DNA of 64,000 nucleotides from Desulfatitalea sp. BRH_c12 (GTDB lineage Bacteria > Desulfobacterota > Desulfobacteria > Desulfobacterales > Desulfosarcinaceae): contig LADR01000024.1 of NCBI GenBank assembly GCA_000961655.1, positions 1 through 64,000 of the forward strand. Direction: 5' to 3'. Below the pieces are notes generated by a model that did no database searches, was not told the DNA's origin, and worked only from the letters and a program-made list of their open reading frames with translations. A program made the position numbers and the translations under genes. Shown here in pieces: positions 36,963 to 46,071 of the stretch. Each line of letters starts with the position of its first letter. Within the stretch, counting starts at the first letter, position 1.

Positions 36963-38253
36963 CAAAGAAGAAACCTTATGTGATCTGATCGTTATCGGCA
37001 CCGGATTGGCCGGTTTATCGGCCGCGCTGTTTGCAGCCCGGCGCGGGATTGATACGGTGCTGGTGGGACTTACCGGCGAAATCGGGTTCGCAAGTGGCCT
37101 GTTGGATCTTCTGGGAGTGCATCCTGTGGCCGATGGGCGGATGGTCAAGGACCCATGGCGAGCGCTCGAACGCCTGCGCCGGGAAGAGCCGGGGCACCCC
37201 TATGGTAAAATAGACAACGATGTCATCCGCAAATCCATCGCCGATATGCTGGCCTTTCTGGCCGAAAGCGGCTACCCCTATTGGTGTGATTCGCAGGCGA
37301 ATCTGCGGATGGTGACGCCGGTCGGAACATGCAAGCCCACCTATGCCGTTCCCCATACCATGCAGTACGGCCCTGTCGCCCTGGCGCAAAAAACACCATG
37401 TCTGCTGGTGGATTTCGAAGGCCTCAAGGGCTATAGCGCGATCCAGATCGCCGCGAAACTGAGCGCCTGCCACCCCCACTTGAGAACGTTGCGCATCGCC
37501 TTCCCGGAAGGCCGCGGGGAACTGTACACCGAGCATATGGCCCGAGCCCTGGAAACGACAGCCGTGCGCGCCACGCTGATCGAGGCCATCCGGCCGCACA
37601 TCGGTGACGTCCTGTGTATCGGCCTGCCGGCAATTCTGGGTATTTATGATACGGTTCGCGTTCTGGAAGATCTGACACAAGGGCTTGGGCGGCCGGTTTT
37701 TGAAATTCCCACCATGGTGCCGGGCGTCACCGGCGTGCGCCTGCAGGAGCTGTTTGGCCGCCGGTTACCGGCATTGGGCGTGCGCTGCCTGATGCAGCAA
37801 AGGGTTTGGAATACCTGGCGGCGTACAGACGGCCGCTGGTCGTTGGCGGTTGGTCAGAATACGGCCGAACGAACCGTCCGGGCGCGCAGCGTCATGCTGT
37901 GCAGCGGCCGTTTTTTCGGAAAAGGTTTGTGCGCCGACCGGCACGGGATCCGTGAAACTATTTTTGATGTGCCCGTGGTGCAGCCCTTTGATCGGACCCT
38001 CTGGCACAACAAGGATCTGCTGCATGCCCCAGGGCATCCCATCAATCGCGCCGGGCTGGCAGTCGACCACCGGTTTCGCCCAACGGGCGATCAGGGGCGG
38101 GTTGTTTTCCCCAATCTTTTTGCCGCGGGTACAATTCTGGCCTATCAGGATTGGGTCCGTCAGAAATGCGGCAGCGGTTTGGCGATCGCCACCGCGTACG
38201 CGGCGGTTGCAGCATGTCACGAGTATTTAAAGGAAGTGGAAAGTGCAAAGTAG
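36955..38253 (+). CDS. glpB: Anaerobic glycerol-3-phosphate dehydrogenase subunit B
   Basis: 432-residue flavoprotein subunit. The N-terminal dinucleotide-binding motif is LIVIGTGLAGLSAALFAARRG (9-29, key GxGxxG), and the C-terminal part has GRVVFPNLFAAGTILAYQDW. Similar in length to E. coli GlpB (419). It is thought to shuttle electrons from GlpA to GlpC and quinone. The 8-bp overlap with glpA indicates coupled synthesis. The expected third gene glpC is absent; a repeat element and then glpK follow. Confidence 0.9.
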   Translation: MPDKEETLCDLIVIGTGLAGLSAALFAARRGIDTVLVGLTGEIGFASGLLDLLGVHPVADGRMVKDPWRALERLRREEPGHPYGKIDNDVIRKSIADMLAFLAESGYPYWCDSQANLRMVTPVGTCKPTYAVPHTMQYGPVALAQKTPCLLVDFEGLKGYSAIQIAAKLSACHPHLRTLRIAFPEGRGELYTEHMARALETTAVRATLIEAIRPHIGDVLCIGLPAILGIYDTVRVLEDLTQGLGRPVFEIPTMVPGVTGVRLQELFGRRLPALGVRCLMQQRVWNTWRRTDGRWSLAVGQNTAERTVRARSVMLCSGRFFGKGLCADRHGIRETIFDVPVVQPFDRTLWHNKDLLHAPGHPINRAGLAVDHRFRPTGDQGRVVFPNLFAAGTILAYQDWVRQKCGSGLAIATAYAAVAACHEYLKEVESAK

Positions 38254-38351
38254 AAAGTGGGTGGTATGTTGGCGGTTGGGTTCGCGTACCGAAACAACCC
38301 TATTTTAATTGTGTCCTATTTGTCATATGCATGCATTATTAACTTTTTGTT

Positions 38352-38520
38352 GGTTATCCATTTCGCGCCAGTGACTAATTGCGTTTTTGGCACGGAGGAG
38401 GTGATCCGGGTGGGTGGTCCGCACCACGTAGGTGGCGCGGACCACCTACCCGGATCACCGGGGTATTTCTACGCCACCCCATGCTGTATCTCTCTTGACC
38501 GAAGTGAAGACTTTTTTCAA
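38352..38520. repeat. Hairpin repeat between glpB and glpK
   Basis: The left end GGTTATCCATTTCG at 38352 belongs to the family end seen at 55674 and 62207. A 23-bp arm at 38400-38422 pairs with 38437-38459 with one mismatch around a 14-nt loop. The tail GTATCTCTCTTGACCGAAG (38482-38500) recurs near 43905. Being inside the glp operon, it could act on the glpK part of the message. Confidence 0.85.
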
Positions 38521-38588
38521 GGATAGTATTTCTTAACTTTTCTCTTTCAATTGTCTCTACTTCCCCAGCCTGGGAAAAGGAGGATGCG

Positions 38589-40100
38589 ATGGGCAACTAC
38601 ATCGGCTCCCTGGATCTTGGCACCACCAGCAATCGTTTCATCATTTTCGACACACGCGGCCGCATTGTCGGACTGGACCAAAAAGAGCATCGACAGATCT
38701 TTCCCCAACCCGGTTGGGTCGAGCACGATCCCATGGAAATCTGGCATAATACGGGCCATGTCATCCGCGGTGCGTTGGCCAAGACCGGTTTGAGCGGTCG
38801 TGACATCGCGGCCATCGGCATCACCAACCAACGCGAAACGACAGTCGTTTGGGACCGGCGCACTGGACAACCGTTCATGAATGCCATTGTCTGGCAGGAC
38901 ACGCGCACCGACGATATTTGCCACCGGTTGATGGAAGAGGGCGGTCAGGATCGCTTCCGCGACACGACTGGGCTGCCCATTTCGACCTACTTCGCCGGTC
39001 CTAAGGTGCGTTGGATTCTGGATCATGTGGATGCCGCCGTCCAGGGTGCGCATCGGGGCGAAGCGCTGTTTGGTACCGTTGAATCGTGGATCATCTGGTG
39101 GCTCACCGGCGGTCCGGACGGTGGTGCGCATGTCACCGACGTCACCAATGCCAGCCGCACGCTGCTGATGGATCTGCGAACGCTGGCTTGGGACGCGTCG
39201 ATTCTAGATATTATCGGTATCCCGCCGGAGATGCTGCCACGCATTGTACCATCGATCGATCCGGACACCTGGGGCACGACGCGCAAGGATGGGCCGCTCG
39301 GCGATGAGGTGCCGGTGTGTGGCGCTCTGGGCGACCAGCAGGCCGCCCTGGTCGGGCAAACCTGCTTTGCGGTCGGCGAAGCCAAAAACACCTATGGCAC
39401 AGGCTGTTTTTTGTTGCTCAACACCGGCACCGAGCCGGTTGCCAGCCGCCATGGCATGCTCACCACGGTAGCGTATCAAATGCGCGGCCAGAAGCCGGTC
39501 TACTGCCTGGAAGGGGCCATCGCCATCGCCGGCGCACTGGTGCAGTGGCTGCGCGACAATCTGGGCTTCATCCAGCATGCCGCTGAAATCGAGCCGCTGG
39601 CACGCAATGTGGCGGACAATGGCGGTGCCTATATCGTCCCGGCCTTTTCAGGCTTGTTCGCGCCTTACTGGCGTTCGGACGCCCGCGGCGTCATTGTTGG
39701 ATTGACCCGTTACATCAACCGCAACCATATCGCCCGGGCCGTTCTGGAGGCGGTGGCTTACCAGACCCTGGATGTGGTCGAGGCCATGCGCAAGGATTCC
39801 GGCGTTACCCTGAGCACGCTGCGTGTGGATGGCGGCATGGTGGCCAACGAATTGCTCATGCAGTTTCAGGCCGATATCCTCGGTGTGCCGGTAATCCGTC
39901 CCAGGATCACCGAGACCACGGCCTTGGGAGCAGCGTCGGCGGCCGCTTTGGCCAGCGGTCGTGTCAGGGGGCTGGATGAGCTGAAAGAAAACTGGGCCAT
40001 GGACAAGACCTGGCAGCCGCAAATGGCGCCCGAGCAGCGCGACCGCGGCATCGTAGGGTGGAAAAAGGCGGTCGAACGCACATTGAACTGGATCGATTGA
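38589..40100 (+). CDS. glpK: Glycerol kinase
   Basis: 503-residue FGGY-family kinase that makes glycerol-3-phosphate from imported glycerol. The N-terminal phosphate loop is [33 protein letters not shown], the [16 protein letters not shown] segment and [11 protein letters not shown] are classical GlpK motifs, and the FGGY signature part reads [13 protein letters not shown] and [17 protein letters not shown]. Length equals E. coli GlpK (502). The ATG at 38589 follows AAGGAGG. It ends 4 bp before the next gene. Confidence 0.96.
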   Translation: MGNYIGSLDLGTTSNRFIIFDTRGRIVGLDQKEHRQIFPQPGWVEHDPMEIWHNTGHVIRGALAKTGLSGRDIAAIGITNQRETTVVWDRRTGQPFMNAIVWQDTRTDDICHRLMEEGGQDRFRDTTGLPISTYFAGPKVRWILDHVDAAVQGAHRGEALFGTVESWIIWWLTGGPDGGAHVTDVTNASRTLLMDLRTLAWDASILDIIGIPPEMLPRIVPSIDPDTWGTTRKDGPLGDEVPVCGALGDQQAALVGQTCFAVGEAKNTYGTGCFLLLNTGTEPVASRHGMLTTVAYQMRGQKPVYCLEGAIAIAGALVQWLRDNLGFIQHAAEIEPLARNVADNGGAYIVPAFSGLFAPYWRSDARGVIVGLTRYINRNHIARAVLEAVAYQTLDVVEAMRKDSGVTLSTLRVDGGMVANELLMQFQADILGVPVIRPRITETTALGAASAAALASGRVRGLDELKENWAMDKTWQPQMAPEQRDRGIVGWKKAVERTLNWID

Positions 40101-40104
40101 GCCT

Positions 40105-41265
40105 ATGCAATTTTCCTTTGCCACGGCGCAAAACATTCTTTTCGGGTGCGGCAGCCTCTCCCAGGTTGCCGTGCATGTCGCCCGACTGGGGCAGCGCGCC
40201 CTGCTGGTCACCGGCCGCGATGCGGCGCGGACCGCGAGCCTGTCCCGGTATCTCTCGGCAGCCGGGATCGATTGGATACCTTACAGTGTGACGCGCGAAC
40301 CGGAGATCACGCACGCGGTCGCAGGCGCCGAGCGGGCACGCCGCGAACGATGCGCGCTGGTCATCGGTATGGGCGGCGGCAGCGTCATGGACACCGCCAA
40401 AGCCATCGCGGCCCTGGCCACCAATACCGAGCCGGTCGAAACATACATAGAGGTCATCGGCCGTGGGCAACCGTTGGTACACGCCCCGCTGCCCTGCATT
40501 GCTGTTCCCACCACCGCTGGTACGGGCAGTGAGGTGACCCGCAATGCCGTGCTCAAAAGCGCGCGCCACCAAATTAAAGTAAGCCTGCGCGATTCACGCA
40601 TGCTGCCTGTCTTGGCCCTGGTGGATCCGGAATTGACCTTGTCCGTGCCGGCGGCCGTTACAGCCGCTACAGGTTGCGATGCCTTGACCCAACTGCTCGA
40701 AGCGTTTGTGTCGGCCAAAGCCAACCCCATGACCGACGCCTTGTGCCGCGAAGCGCTGCCGCGCGCCGCCCGGGCGCTTCCCCAAGCGGTCATGCATGGC
40801 CAGGACCTGCAGGCGCGCAGCGCAATGGCCCTGGCCAGCCTGTTCAGTGGCATGGCCCTGGCCAATGCCGGTCTGGGGGCCGTGCACGGCATCGCTGGTC
40901 CGCTGGGAGGCATGATCGACGCACCCCACGGCGCCATTTGTGCGCGTCTGCTGCCCTATGTGGTCGAAGCCAATGTGGCTGCCATCAAACGGCAGACGCC
41001 TGACAGTGCCGCGCTGGAACGCTTTCGAGAGGTGGCGTGCATGCTTACCGGATCGCCGGCGGCCGATGTTGCAGATGGGATCGCATGGCTGTATGGCCTG
41101 ATCGCCCGATTAAACATCCCCGATTTAGCTCACTGGGGACTGGTCACGGGAAAAATTCCTGATTTGGTGCTCAAAGCGCAACAGGCCAGCAGCATGCGCG
41201 GCAATCCCATCGCGTTAACGGATCAGGAGTTGGGGGATGTTGTAGAAAGGGCCTTGGGGCGCTAA
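40105..41265 (+). CDS. Iron-containing (group III) alcohol dehydrogenase
   Basis: 386-residue NAD(P)-dependent dehydrogenase. The GMGGGSVMDTAKAIA motif (88-102) binds the cofactor phosphates. Metal ligands can be aligned as D192, Q196, H261 and H275, so the second ligand is Gln where FucO and most relatives have His (DALTQ versus DALTH). It follows glpK by 4 bp, so it is co-transcribed with the glycerol genes. It might act on glycerol, 1,3-propanediol or 3-hydroxypropionaldehyde, but no dehydratase is present and the substrate is not determined. Confidence 0.87.
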   Translation: MQFSFATAQNILFGCGSLSQVAVHVARLGQRALLVTGRDAARTASLSRYLSAAGIDWIPYSVTREPEITHAVAGAERARRERCALVIGMGGGSVMDTAKAIAALATNTEPVETYIEVIGRGQPLVHAPLPCIAVPTTAGTGSEVTRNAVLKSARHQIKVSLRDSRMLPVLALVDPELTLSVPAAVTAATGCDALTQLLEAFVSAKANPMTDALCREALPRAARALPQAVMHGQDLQARSAMALASLFSGMALANAGLGAVHGIAGPLGGMIDAPHGAICARLLPYVVEANVAAIKRQTPDSAALERFREVACMLTGSPAADVADGIAWLYGLIARLNIPDLAHWGLVTGKIPDLVLKAQQASSMRGNPIALTDQELGDVVERALGR

Positions 41266-41350
41266 TTTCGTCAGCCCCTTTGACCTGGTTGGCCGCTGGT
41301 TTTTCAAACCGGGCGATTCAGTATCGATGCGATCACGGAGGCACAGTAAA

Positions 41351-42175
41351 ATGCCTGTTTTCTTCTGTCGGGCGATGATTCGCGCAGGCTTGATCCTTTT
41401 GCTCATTGGGGCTGGGGGCCACTGCGCACATGGGTCTGAGCCCACGCAAACCGTGCGCAACTCCCTTGGCATGACATTCGTGCTGATTCCGGCCGGTTCC
41501 TTCATGATGGGCAGCCCTTCTGACGAGCCTTTTCGGGACCAAAGCGAAAAATACCACAAGGTGCATCTGACGCGACCTTTTTACATGCAAACCACTGAGG
41601 TCACCTTCGGCCAATGGCGGGCGCTGATGAGAAGCTTTTTCGGACTGCGATGGTCGGGTCCTGAAAAGATGCCGGTCACGAAAGTTTCATGGCACGATAT
41701 CCAGAAATTTTTGAAGAAATTAAACAGGATAGGGGAAGGCCATTATCGGCTGCCGACGGAAGCCGAATGGGAATATACGGCGCGTGCGGGCAGTACCACA
41801 GCCTACGCCTGGGGGGATAGCATCGATTGCTCCATGGCCATGTTTGCCAACAGTCGGTTCGGAGCGCAAAACTGCATCGGAAAACACACGGAACTGGCGC
41901 CGGACGGCCCGGCAACGATCCAAAGCTTTGCTCCCAATAAGTGGGGATTGCACGACATGCACGGCAACGTCTGGGAATTGGTTGCAGACTGGTTCGGGCC
42001 CTACCCTGCCGTGGAGGTAAGCGATCCGCTGGGGCCTTCCAAAGGCACCAACCGTGTTCGGCGCGGGGGTAGTTGGTACGGTGCCGGATATTTATGCCGC
42101 TCTGCCAATCGGGCCTACTCTCATCCAGGCACTCGCGAAGTCACCATCGGTTTTCGCGTCGTGCGCGAACCGTGA
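41351..42175 (+). CDS. Exported SUMF1/FGE-domain protein
   Basis: 274-residue protein with an N-terminal signal peptide (hydrophobic AGLILLLIGAGGH, about 11-23). The rest is a formylglycine-generating-enzyme sulfatase (SUMF1) fold: NSLGMTFVLIPAGSFMMGS, RLPTEAEWEYTARAGS, LHDMHGNVWELVADW and RVRRGGSWYGAGYLCRSANR. Of the two catalytic Cys of true FGE only one counterpart (in YLCRSANR) is visible, so it is probably not a sulfatase activator. The ATG at 41351 follows GGAGG at a spacing of 10. No sulfatase gene is adjacent. Confidence 0.85.
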   Translation: MPVFFCRAMIRAGLILLLIGAGGHCAHGSEPTQTVRNSLGMTFVLIPAGSFMMGSPSDEPFRDQSEKYHKVHLTRPFYMQTTEVTFGQWRALMRSFFGLRWSGPEKMPVTKVSWHDIQKFLKKLNRIGEGHYRLPTEAEWEYTARAGSTTAYAWGDSIDCSMAMFANSRFGAQNCIGKHTELAPDGPATIQSFAPNKWGLHDMHGNVWELVADWFGPYPAVEVSDPLGPSKGTNRVRRGGSWYGAGYLCRSANRAYSHPGTREVTIGFRVVREP

Positions 42176-42179
42176 AAAC

Positions 42180-42204
42180 GGCGCCCACTCTGAAGGCGCC
42201 TTTT
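42180..42204 (+). terminator. Short terminator after the SUMF1 gene
   Basis: GGCGCC (42180-42185) and GGCGCC (42195-42200), self-complementary, form a 6-bp stem followed by TTTT (42201-42204), a few bases after the stop. Confidence 0.5.
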
Positions 42205-42236
42205 CCTGGCAGACACATCCAGACGATCCCTGATTG

Positions 42237-43010
42237 TTAAGCTTGGGGATTGCTTTGTTTGAACAACAGCCCTTTCAGCCAGTCGATGCCGAATGTGAGC
42301 AGGGCGACGTCATCTGTTTTGAGCTTTTCGACAGTGGCTTCGTCGACTGGCATGCGTTTGAGAAAACTGCTTTCAAAGACGAACTGCCGGAATGGATCGA
42401 TGTTGTAGCTGACCATGAAGAACATTTTTTTGGCCTGCTCAGTCAACTGAATATTGGGCGGAAAAGAACGCTTGCGTACCACCAGGTCGGTCCAGGCGGC
42501 ATTGATCTGGTCGCGCAGGTCCACGCCCTGATCCTGCCGCCATTCGGCTACGCTCCATTCGTTGTTTTCTTCGAAACCTTTGCAATGGGGTTCATGGATA
42601 AAGAAAAAGAAACCCTCGTCATCGGCCCCTTCCTTGTGCTGAAGGGCGGCTACGCCCAGCGGATAGTAACGGCAGGCCGTCGGACGGTCCTCGTAGATGA
42701 TACAGCCTTCACCATCGCGTACAAAGGGGCAAGAGCTTTGTTCATCGTCCAATTGCTTGAGCGTGACCATGGGCAGGTCGGTTTTTTCCAGGAGATGAGG
42801 CTCGGTGTAAATGGCCAAAAACTCATCCGATGGTAGCCCCAGACGGGTTTTCAGGCGTATGATGTCATAGGGGGTCAAGATGATGTTGATGCCCCGGCAG
42901 CATTGTGTAAAGCAGGAGACACCGGGGTGGCATTTAAATTGAAATCGGCTATTGTTACCGAGCCGCATCGGGTTGATACGGGCATCGGATGGTAGATTGG
43001 CAGCGCTCAT
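42237..43010 (-). CDS. YkgJ-family cysteine-cluster protein
   Basis: 257-residue cytoplasmic protein of the CxxCxxCC (PF03692, putative zinc or iron chelating) family. Cysteines occur as C27, C33, C37 and C38 (CHPGVSCFTQCC), then CPF, DGEGCIIYEDRPTACRYYPLG and a later EPHCKGF, the pattern of a metal-binding cluster. A basic C-terminal half follows. The ATG at 43010 has AGAGGA 7 bp upstream. Relatives are of unknown function; some are linked to flagellin lysine methylation in other bacteria, but nothing here supports that. Confidence 0.85.
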   Translation of the reverse strand: MSAANLPSDARINPMRLGNNSRFQFKCHPGVSCFTQCCRGINIILTPYDIIRLKTRLGLPSDEFLAIYTEPHLLEKTDLPMVTLKQLDDEQSSCPFVRDGEGCIIYEDRPTACRYYPLGVAALQHKEGADDEGFFFFIHEPHCKGFEENNEWSVAEWRQDQGVDLRDQINAAWTDLVVRKRSFPPNIQLTEQAKKMFFMVSYNIDPFRQFVFESSFLKRMPVDEATVEKLKTDDVALLTFGIDWLKGLLFKQSNPQA

Positions 43011-43166
43011 GATCGATTCCTCTCGTTGGATGATGTGGCCAGTGCCTCTGCGGTACTGCGCCTTTGCAAATGCCCGAGATCATAGCCGAGCCGCGGGTCG
43101 ATGTCAAATTCAACGTCTCGGTCTTCGCTCGGTCTTCCGGTTTTTTGGCGCTATAAAAAGTTTATT

Positions 43167-44022
43167 GGTTATGCAGTTCGCTCAAGTGACTATCGGCGAA
43201 GTGTTAGGTGTAATGGTTGATCAACATAAGACAATGGTGGGCGGTGCCCACCCTACCTGGCTATTGGCGAAGTGTTAAGTGTAAAGTTTAAAGTGTAAAG
43301 GGAGGCATTCTGTCGATTTGATACGCTCACCTCCTGATGTTGGACGCTTTTACGTGCATGCTTGTGAAAAGCAACGGACAGAATGTAGGGTGGGCATTGC
43401 CCACCACTATCCCCGCAAACAACATCATCGGTTCCTGACCCTGACCCCGCCCAAGCGATTGGATAGACCCCGGATTGAACATGGCAATAAACGTTGAACG
43501 AGCCAATCACAGAGGTTGATCAACATAAGACAATGGTGGGCGGTGCCCTGGGCGGTGCCCACCCTACCTGGCTATTGGCGAAGTGTTAAGTGTAAAGTTT
43601 AAAGTGTAAAGGGAGGCATTCTGTCGATTTGATACGCTCACCTCCCGATGTTGGACGCTTTTACGTGCATGCTTTTGAAAAGCAACGGACAGAATGTAGG
43701 GTGGGCATTGCCCACCACTATCCCCGCAAACAACATCATCGGTTCCTGACCCCTGACCCCGCCCAACCGATTGGTAGACACCGGATTGAACATGGCACTA
43801 AAAACGTTGAACGAGCCAATCACAGAGGTTGATCCACATAAGACAACGGTGGGCGGTGTCCACCCCGGATCACTGGGGCTTTGACTTTTCACGTCACCCA
43901 CACCCGTATCTCCCTTGACCGAAGCGGAAACCAGATAAGTTTATTTTCAGGTGTCCAGACCCCTGCGCGCCGGGTCAGTGGTCCCCGCCACCATCCATTC
44001 ACTTTGCGTTGCCAATCCCGAA
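43167..44022. repeat. Tandem array of a roughly 300-bp dispersed repeat
   Basis: A 1-kb gene-free region. After an end sequence GGTTATGCAGTTCGCTC (43167) come two nearly identical direct units, 43215-43513 (299 bp) and 43514-43826 (313 bp; it carries a 13-bp internal duplication), and the start of a third (43827-43868). Each unit contains the 43290-43370-type segment found inverted at 22447-22531, and small hairpins such as GGTGGGC/GCCCACC. The right part (43900-44022) carries GTATCTCCCTTGACCGAAG and an end TTGCCAATCCCGAA shared with other copies. Confidence 0.9.
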
Positions 44023-44033
44023 GGCAGATATAA

Positions 44034-44309
44034 TTATTTTGTGCGGGCGCTCAGCAGTGCCTGAACACGGTCCAACTCCGCCAGGGTAAGGGCGTCAATG
44101 GCAACGGCCGGTCGCAGAAAAGAGCCTGGGCTCATGAACTTCAGCATTAGGGCGATGAAATGAAGTTCATCCTCGAAATCGTTTTTGGAATAGGCTTTCA
44201 GCCGCCTGAAGCGGCCGTTGCGAGTAAATTGAAAAAAGAGGTACTCGTCCTCATCGACCGTACAACCGCGATACCCACCGGTGTAGGCCCGCAGGGCCAT
44301 AATGTGCAT
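44034..44309 (-). CDS. Small conserved-looking protein of unknown function
   Basis: 91-residue protein beginning MHIMALRAYTGGYRGCTV after one or two residues, rich in aromatic and charged residues (DEDEYLFFQFTRNGRFRRLK, then ALTLAELDRVQALL). I do not recognise the family. The frame is open and has plausible composition; the ATG at 44309 has only a weak GAAAG site. Repeat sequence lies directly on both sides, so truncation at either end is possible. Confidence 0.45.
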   Translation of the reverse strand: MHIMALRAYTGGYRGCTVDEDEYLFFQFTRNGRFRRLKAYSKNDFEDELHFIALMLKFMSPGSFLRPAVAIDALTLAELDRVQALLSARTK

Positions 44310-44406
44310 GGGACATTCTTTCAGTGTGGCGTGATACGCAACTTTCGGTTCCACCCGCCGGCACACCGCACCGTGCGGGATTCCCGAAGTTGAGTGTTCT
44401 TAAACA

Positions 44407-45123
44407 TCATATCGTCGGCAACCGGACAGCTTCCGGCAACATGCCGCTGTTAAACTCATTTTGATATTGAAGCACCTTTTTAATGTAAAGTCGAGTGGCG
44501 CGGTAGGGGGGCACGCCACCGTATTGCCGCACCCGCAGAAGGCCGGCATTGTATGCAGCCAACGCCAGGCGCACATCCCCGGCATATCGGTCGAGCAGCA
44601 GGCGCAGATAGCGTACGCCGGCATCAATGTTCTGACCGGGGTCGAAAATATCCGTAACGCCCAGTGATTTGGCCGTATCAGGCATCAGCTGCATCAAGCC
44701 CCGGGCGCCGCGATGCGATACAGCCAGTGGATTGAAGTTCGATTCTGCTGCAATGATTGCCCGGATCAATCCCGGATCCACCTCATAATCGACAGCGGCT
44801 TTCAGGATAGGGGTATTGAACGGGCCTGCCGTTTCCCAGAAAAAGCCCTTATCGGTCAAAAGTGTCATCGCCGCGGCATTCGATTCCAGCGGCCCCCTGT
44901 CGACGATCCATTGAATGTAAGCGCCTGACCTGTTAGCGAGGGCGGAAAATGAGTCGATGACCAAGCGATGCTGCTGACTACAGAGAACCGACGGTATGCT
45001 CAGGATGATTGCAAGGGTGTAGAACAGGATGCCATGTGTGATGCTCTGGCAAATAGGGTTGGTTTCGGGTAGCGCAAACACCCGCATCCTGAAAAAGGTT
45101 TTTTTGTTAGATGATTTTTTCAT
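44407..45123 (-). CDS. Lytic transglycosylase (SLT domain, GH23)
   Basis: 238-residue murein-cleaving enzyme. An N-terminal hydrophobic segment at about 28-48 is a signal peptide or anchor. The SLT domain (about 108-225) has the catalytic E127 in IIAAESNFNPLAVSHRGARG, GLMQLMPDTAKSLG and NIDAGVRYLRLLLDRY, and AAYNAG near 191. It acts on peptidoglycan in the periplasm. No secretion-system or phage genes are nearby, so a general cell-wall role is likely. Confidence 0.9.
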   Translation of the reverse strand: MKKSSNKKTFFRMRVFALPETNPICQSITHGILFYTLAIILSIPSVLCSQQHRLVIDSFSALANRSGAYIQWIVDRGPLESNAAAMTLLTDKGFFWETAGPFNTPILKAAVDYEVDPGLIRAIIAAESNFNPLAVSHRGARGLMQLMPDTAKSLGVTDIFDPGQNIDAGVRYLRLLLDRYAGDVRLALAAYNAGLLRVRQYGGVPPYRATRLYIKKVLQYQNEFNSGMLPEAVRLPTI

Positions 45124-45414
45124 TTTTTTCCTCCCACGAGTCGTACCGTGTCGCCGTGCCTTAACAACGTGAGGGCCAACGATCGAAAAGCGAAGGGAAG
45201 GGGGGATGCCGCTATCATCAGAACCGTTATGAAAGGGGGCCGGCAGCGAGCGAGAGAAGTTGCAGGTGATGGTTCGTGAGTTACGGGGCGTCAGAACAAC
45301 GGAGCGCTCATCAAATGAATTTCCGAATGGACCTGAACGGGGTCAGTTCGCAAAAGAAATACCTTCTGCGAGGGCGCCATCCCTGGACAGTAGGTCCGGA
45401 CAGCAGTTAACGGG

Positions 45415-46011
45415 TCATCGGCTGTACCGTCCCGGAACGGCATGATCGCCCTCTTTGAATTGAAAATCCACATAATGGATTCCGGGCAATGAGGTAAGGG
45501 TATAGGTGACCGCCTGAATGTATCCTGTAGCGCCGGTCGAACCCATTTGCTGCGTGAGCTGTTCATCCTGGCTGATGTCAACGAAGGCGGTATCGCCGAG
45601 CACCTTGAGAAGGATCACCTCGGGTAATTGCGCCTGTCGGAACAGGTCGTTCAGTGACTGTACCAACTTTTCAGCCGTGGCCCTTTCAATAATTTTGCGC
45701 GGCAACGGCCTCTCATAGGGCCCCGGATACCATACGGCCGGTCCCAATTGCTCGGCCAGTTGCCGTGACCACTGTTGCAGTTCGGTCTCGCTGATCTTCA
45801 GGTTGCTGTTTTCGTTCTGCAGGTCGTTGAACTCGGTCTGCAGGCGGCTGATCTGTTCTTTGAGTTGGCTGTTTTCGTCACTAATCGCCTGGATGGTGGC
45901 CTTGCTCTTCTCGAGGGCCGCGTTCAGTTGTTTGGTTTTACCGTCCCCACAACCTGCATGGATGACCAAAACCAACACCAGCCCAAGCCACAGGCGGTAC
46001 ATTGATCGCAT
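45415..46011 (-). CDS. GerMN-domain lipoprotein with coiled coil
   Basis: 198-residue lipoprotein. The signal peptide ends in HAGC with the acylated Cys at 21. Residues 28-85 are a heptad-rich coiled coil (LEKSKATIQAISDENSQLKE onward). The C-terminal half (about 95-190) resembles the GerMN domain (sporulation and germination protein fold), with ATAEKLVQSLNDLF, DTAFVDISQDEQLTQQM and QAVTYTLTSLPGI. The domain is widespread outside spore formers as an envelope module of unknown function. Downstream gene is a lytic transglycosylase. Confidence 0.8.
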   Translation of the reverse strand: MRSMYRLWLGLVLVLVIHAGCGDGKTKQLNAALEKSKATIQAISDENSQLKEQISRLQTEFNDLQNENSNLKISETELQQWSRQLAEQLGPAVWYPGPYERPLPRKIIERATAEKLVQSLNDLFRQAQLPEVILLKVLGDTAFVDISQDEQLTQQMGSTGATGYIQAVTYTLTSLPGIHYVDFQFKEGDHAVPGRYSR

Positions 46012-46071
46012 GCCATCAGCCGTTTCTTCCGGTTGATTCAGTTGCCGAATTGGCTGGGCGCCGCTTGCGGC

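Noticed and set aside
43215-43868. CRISPR array
   Set aside because: The repeated unit is about 300 bp, direct and contiguous with no spacers; no cas gene is present.
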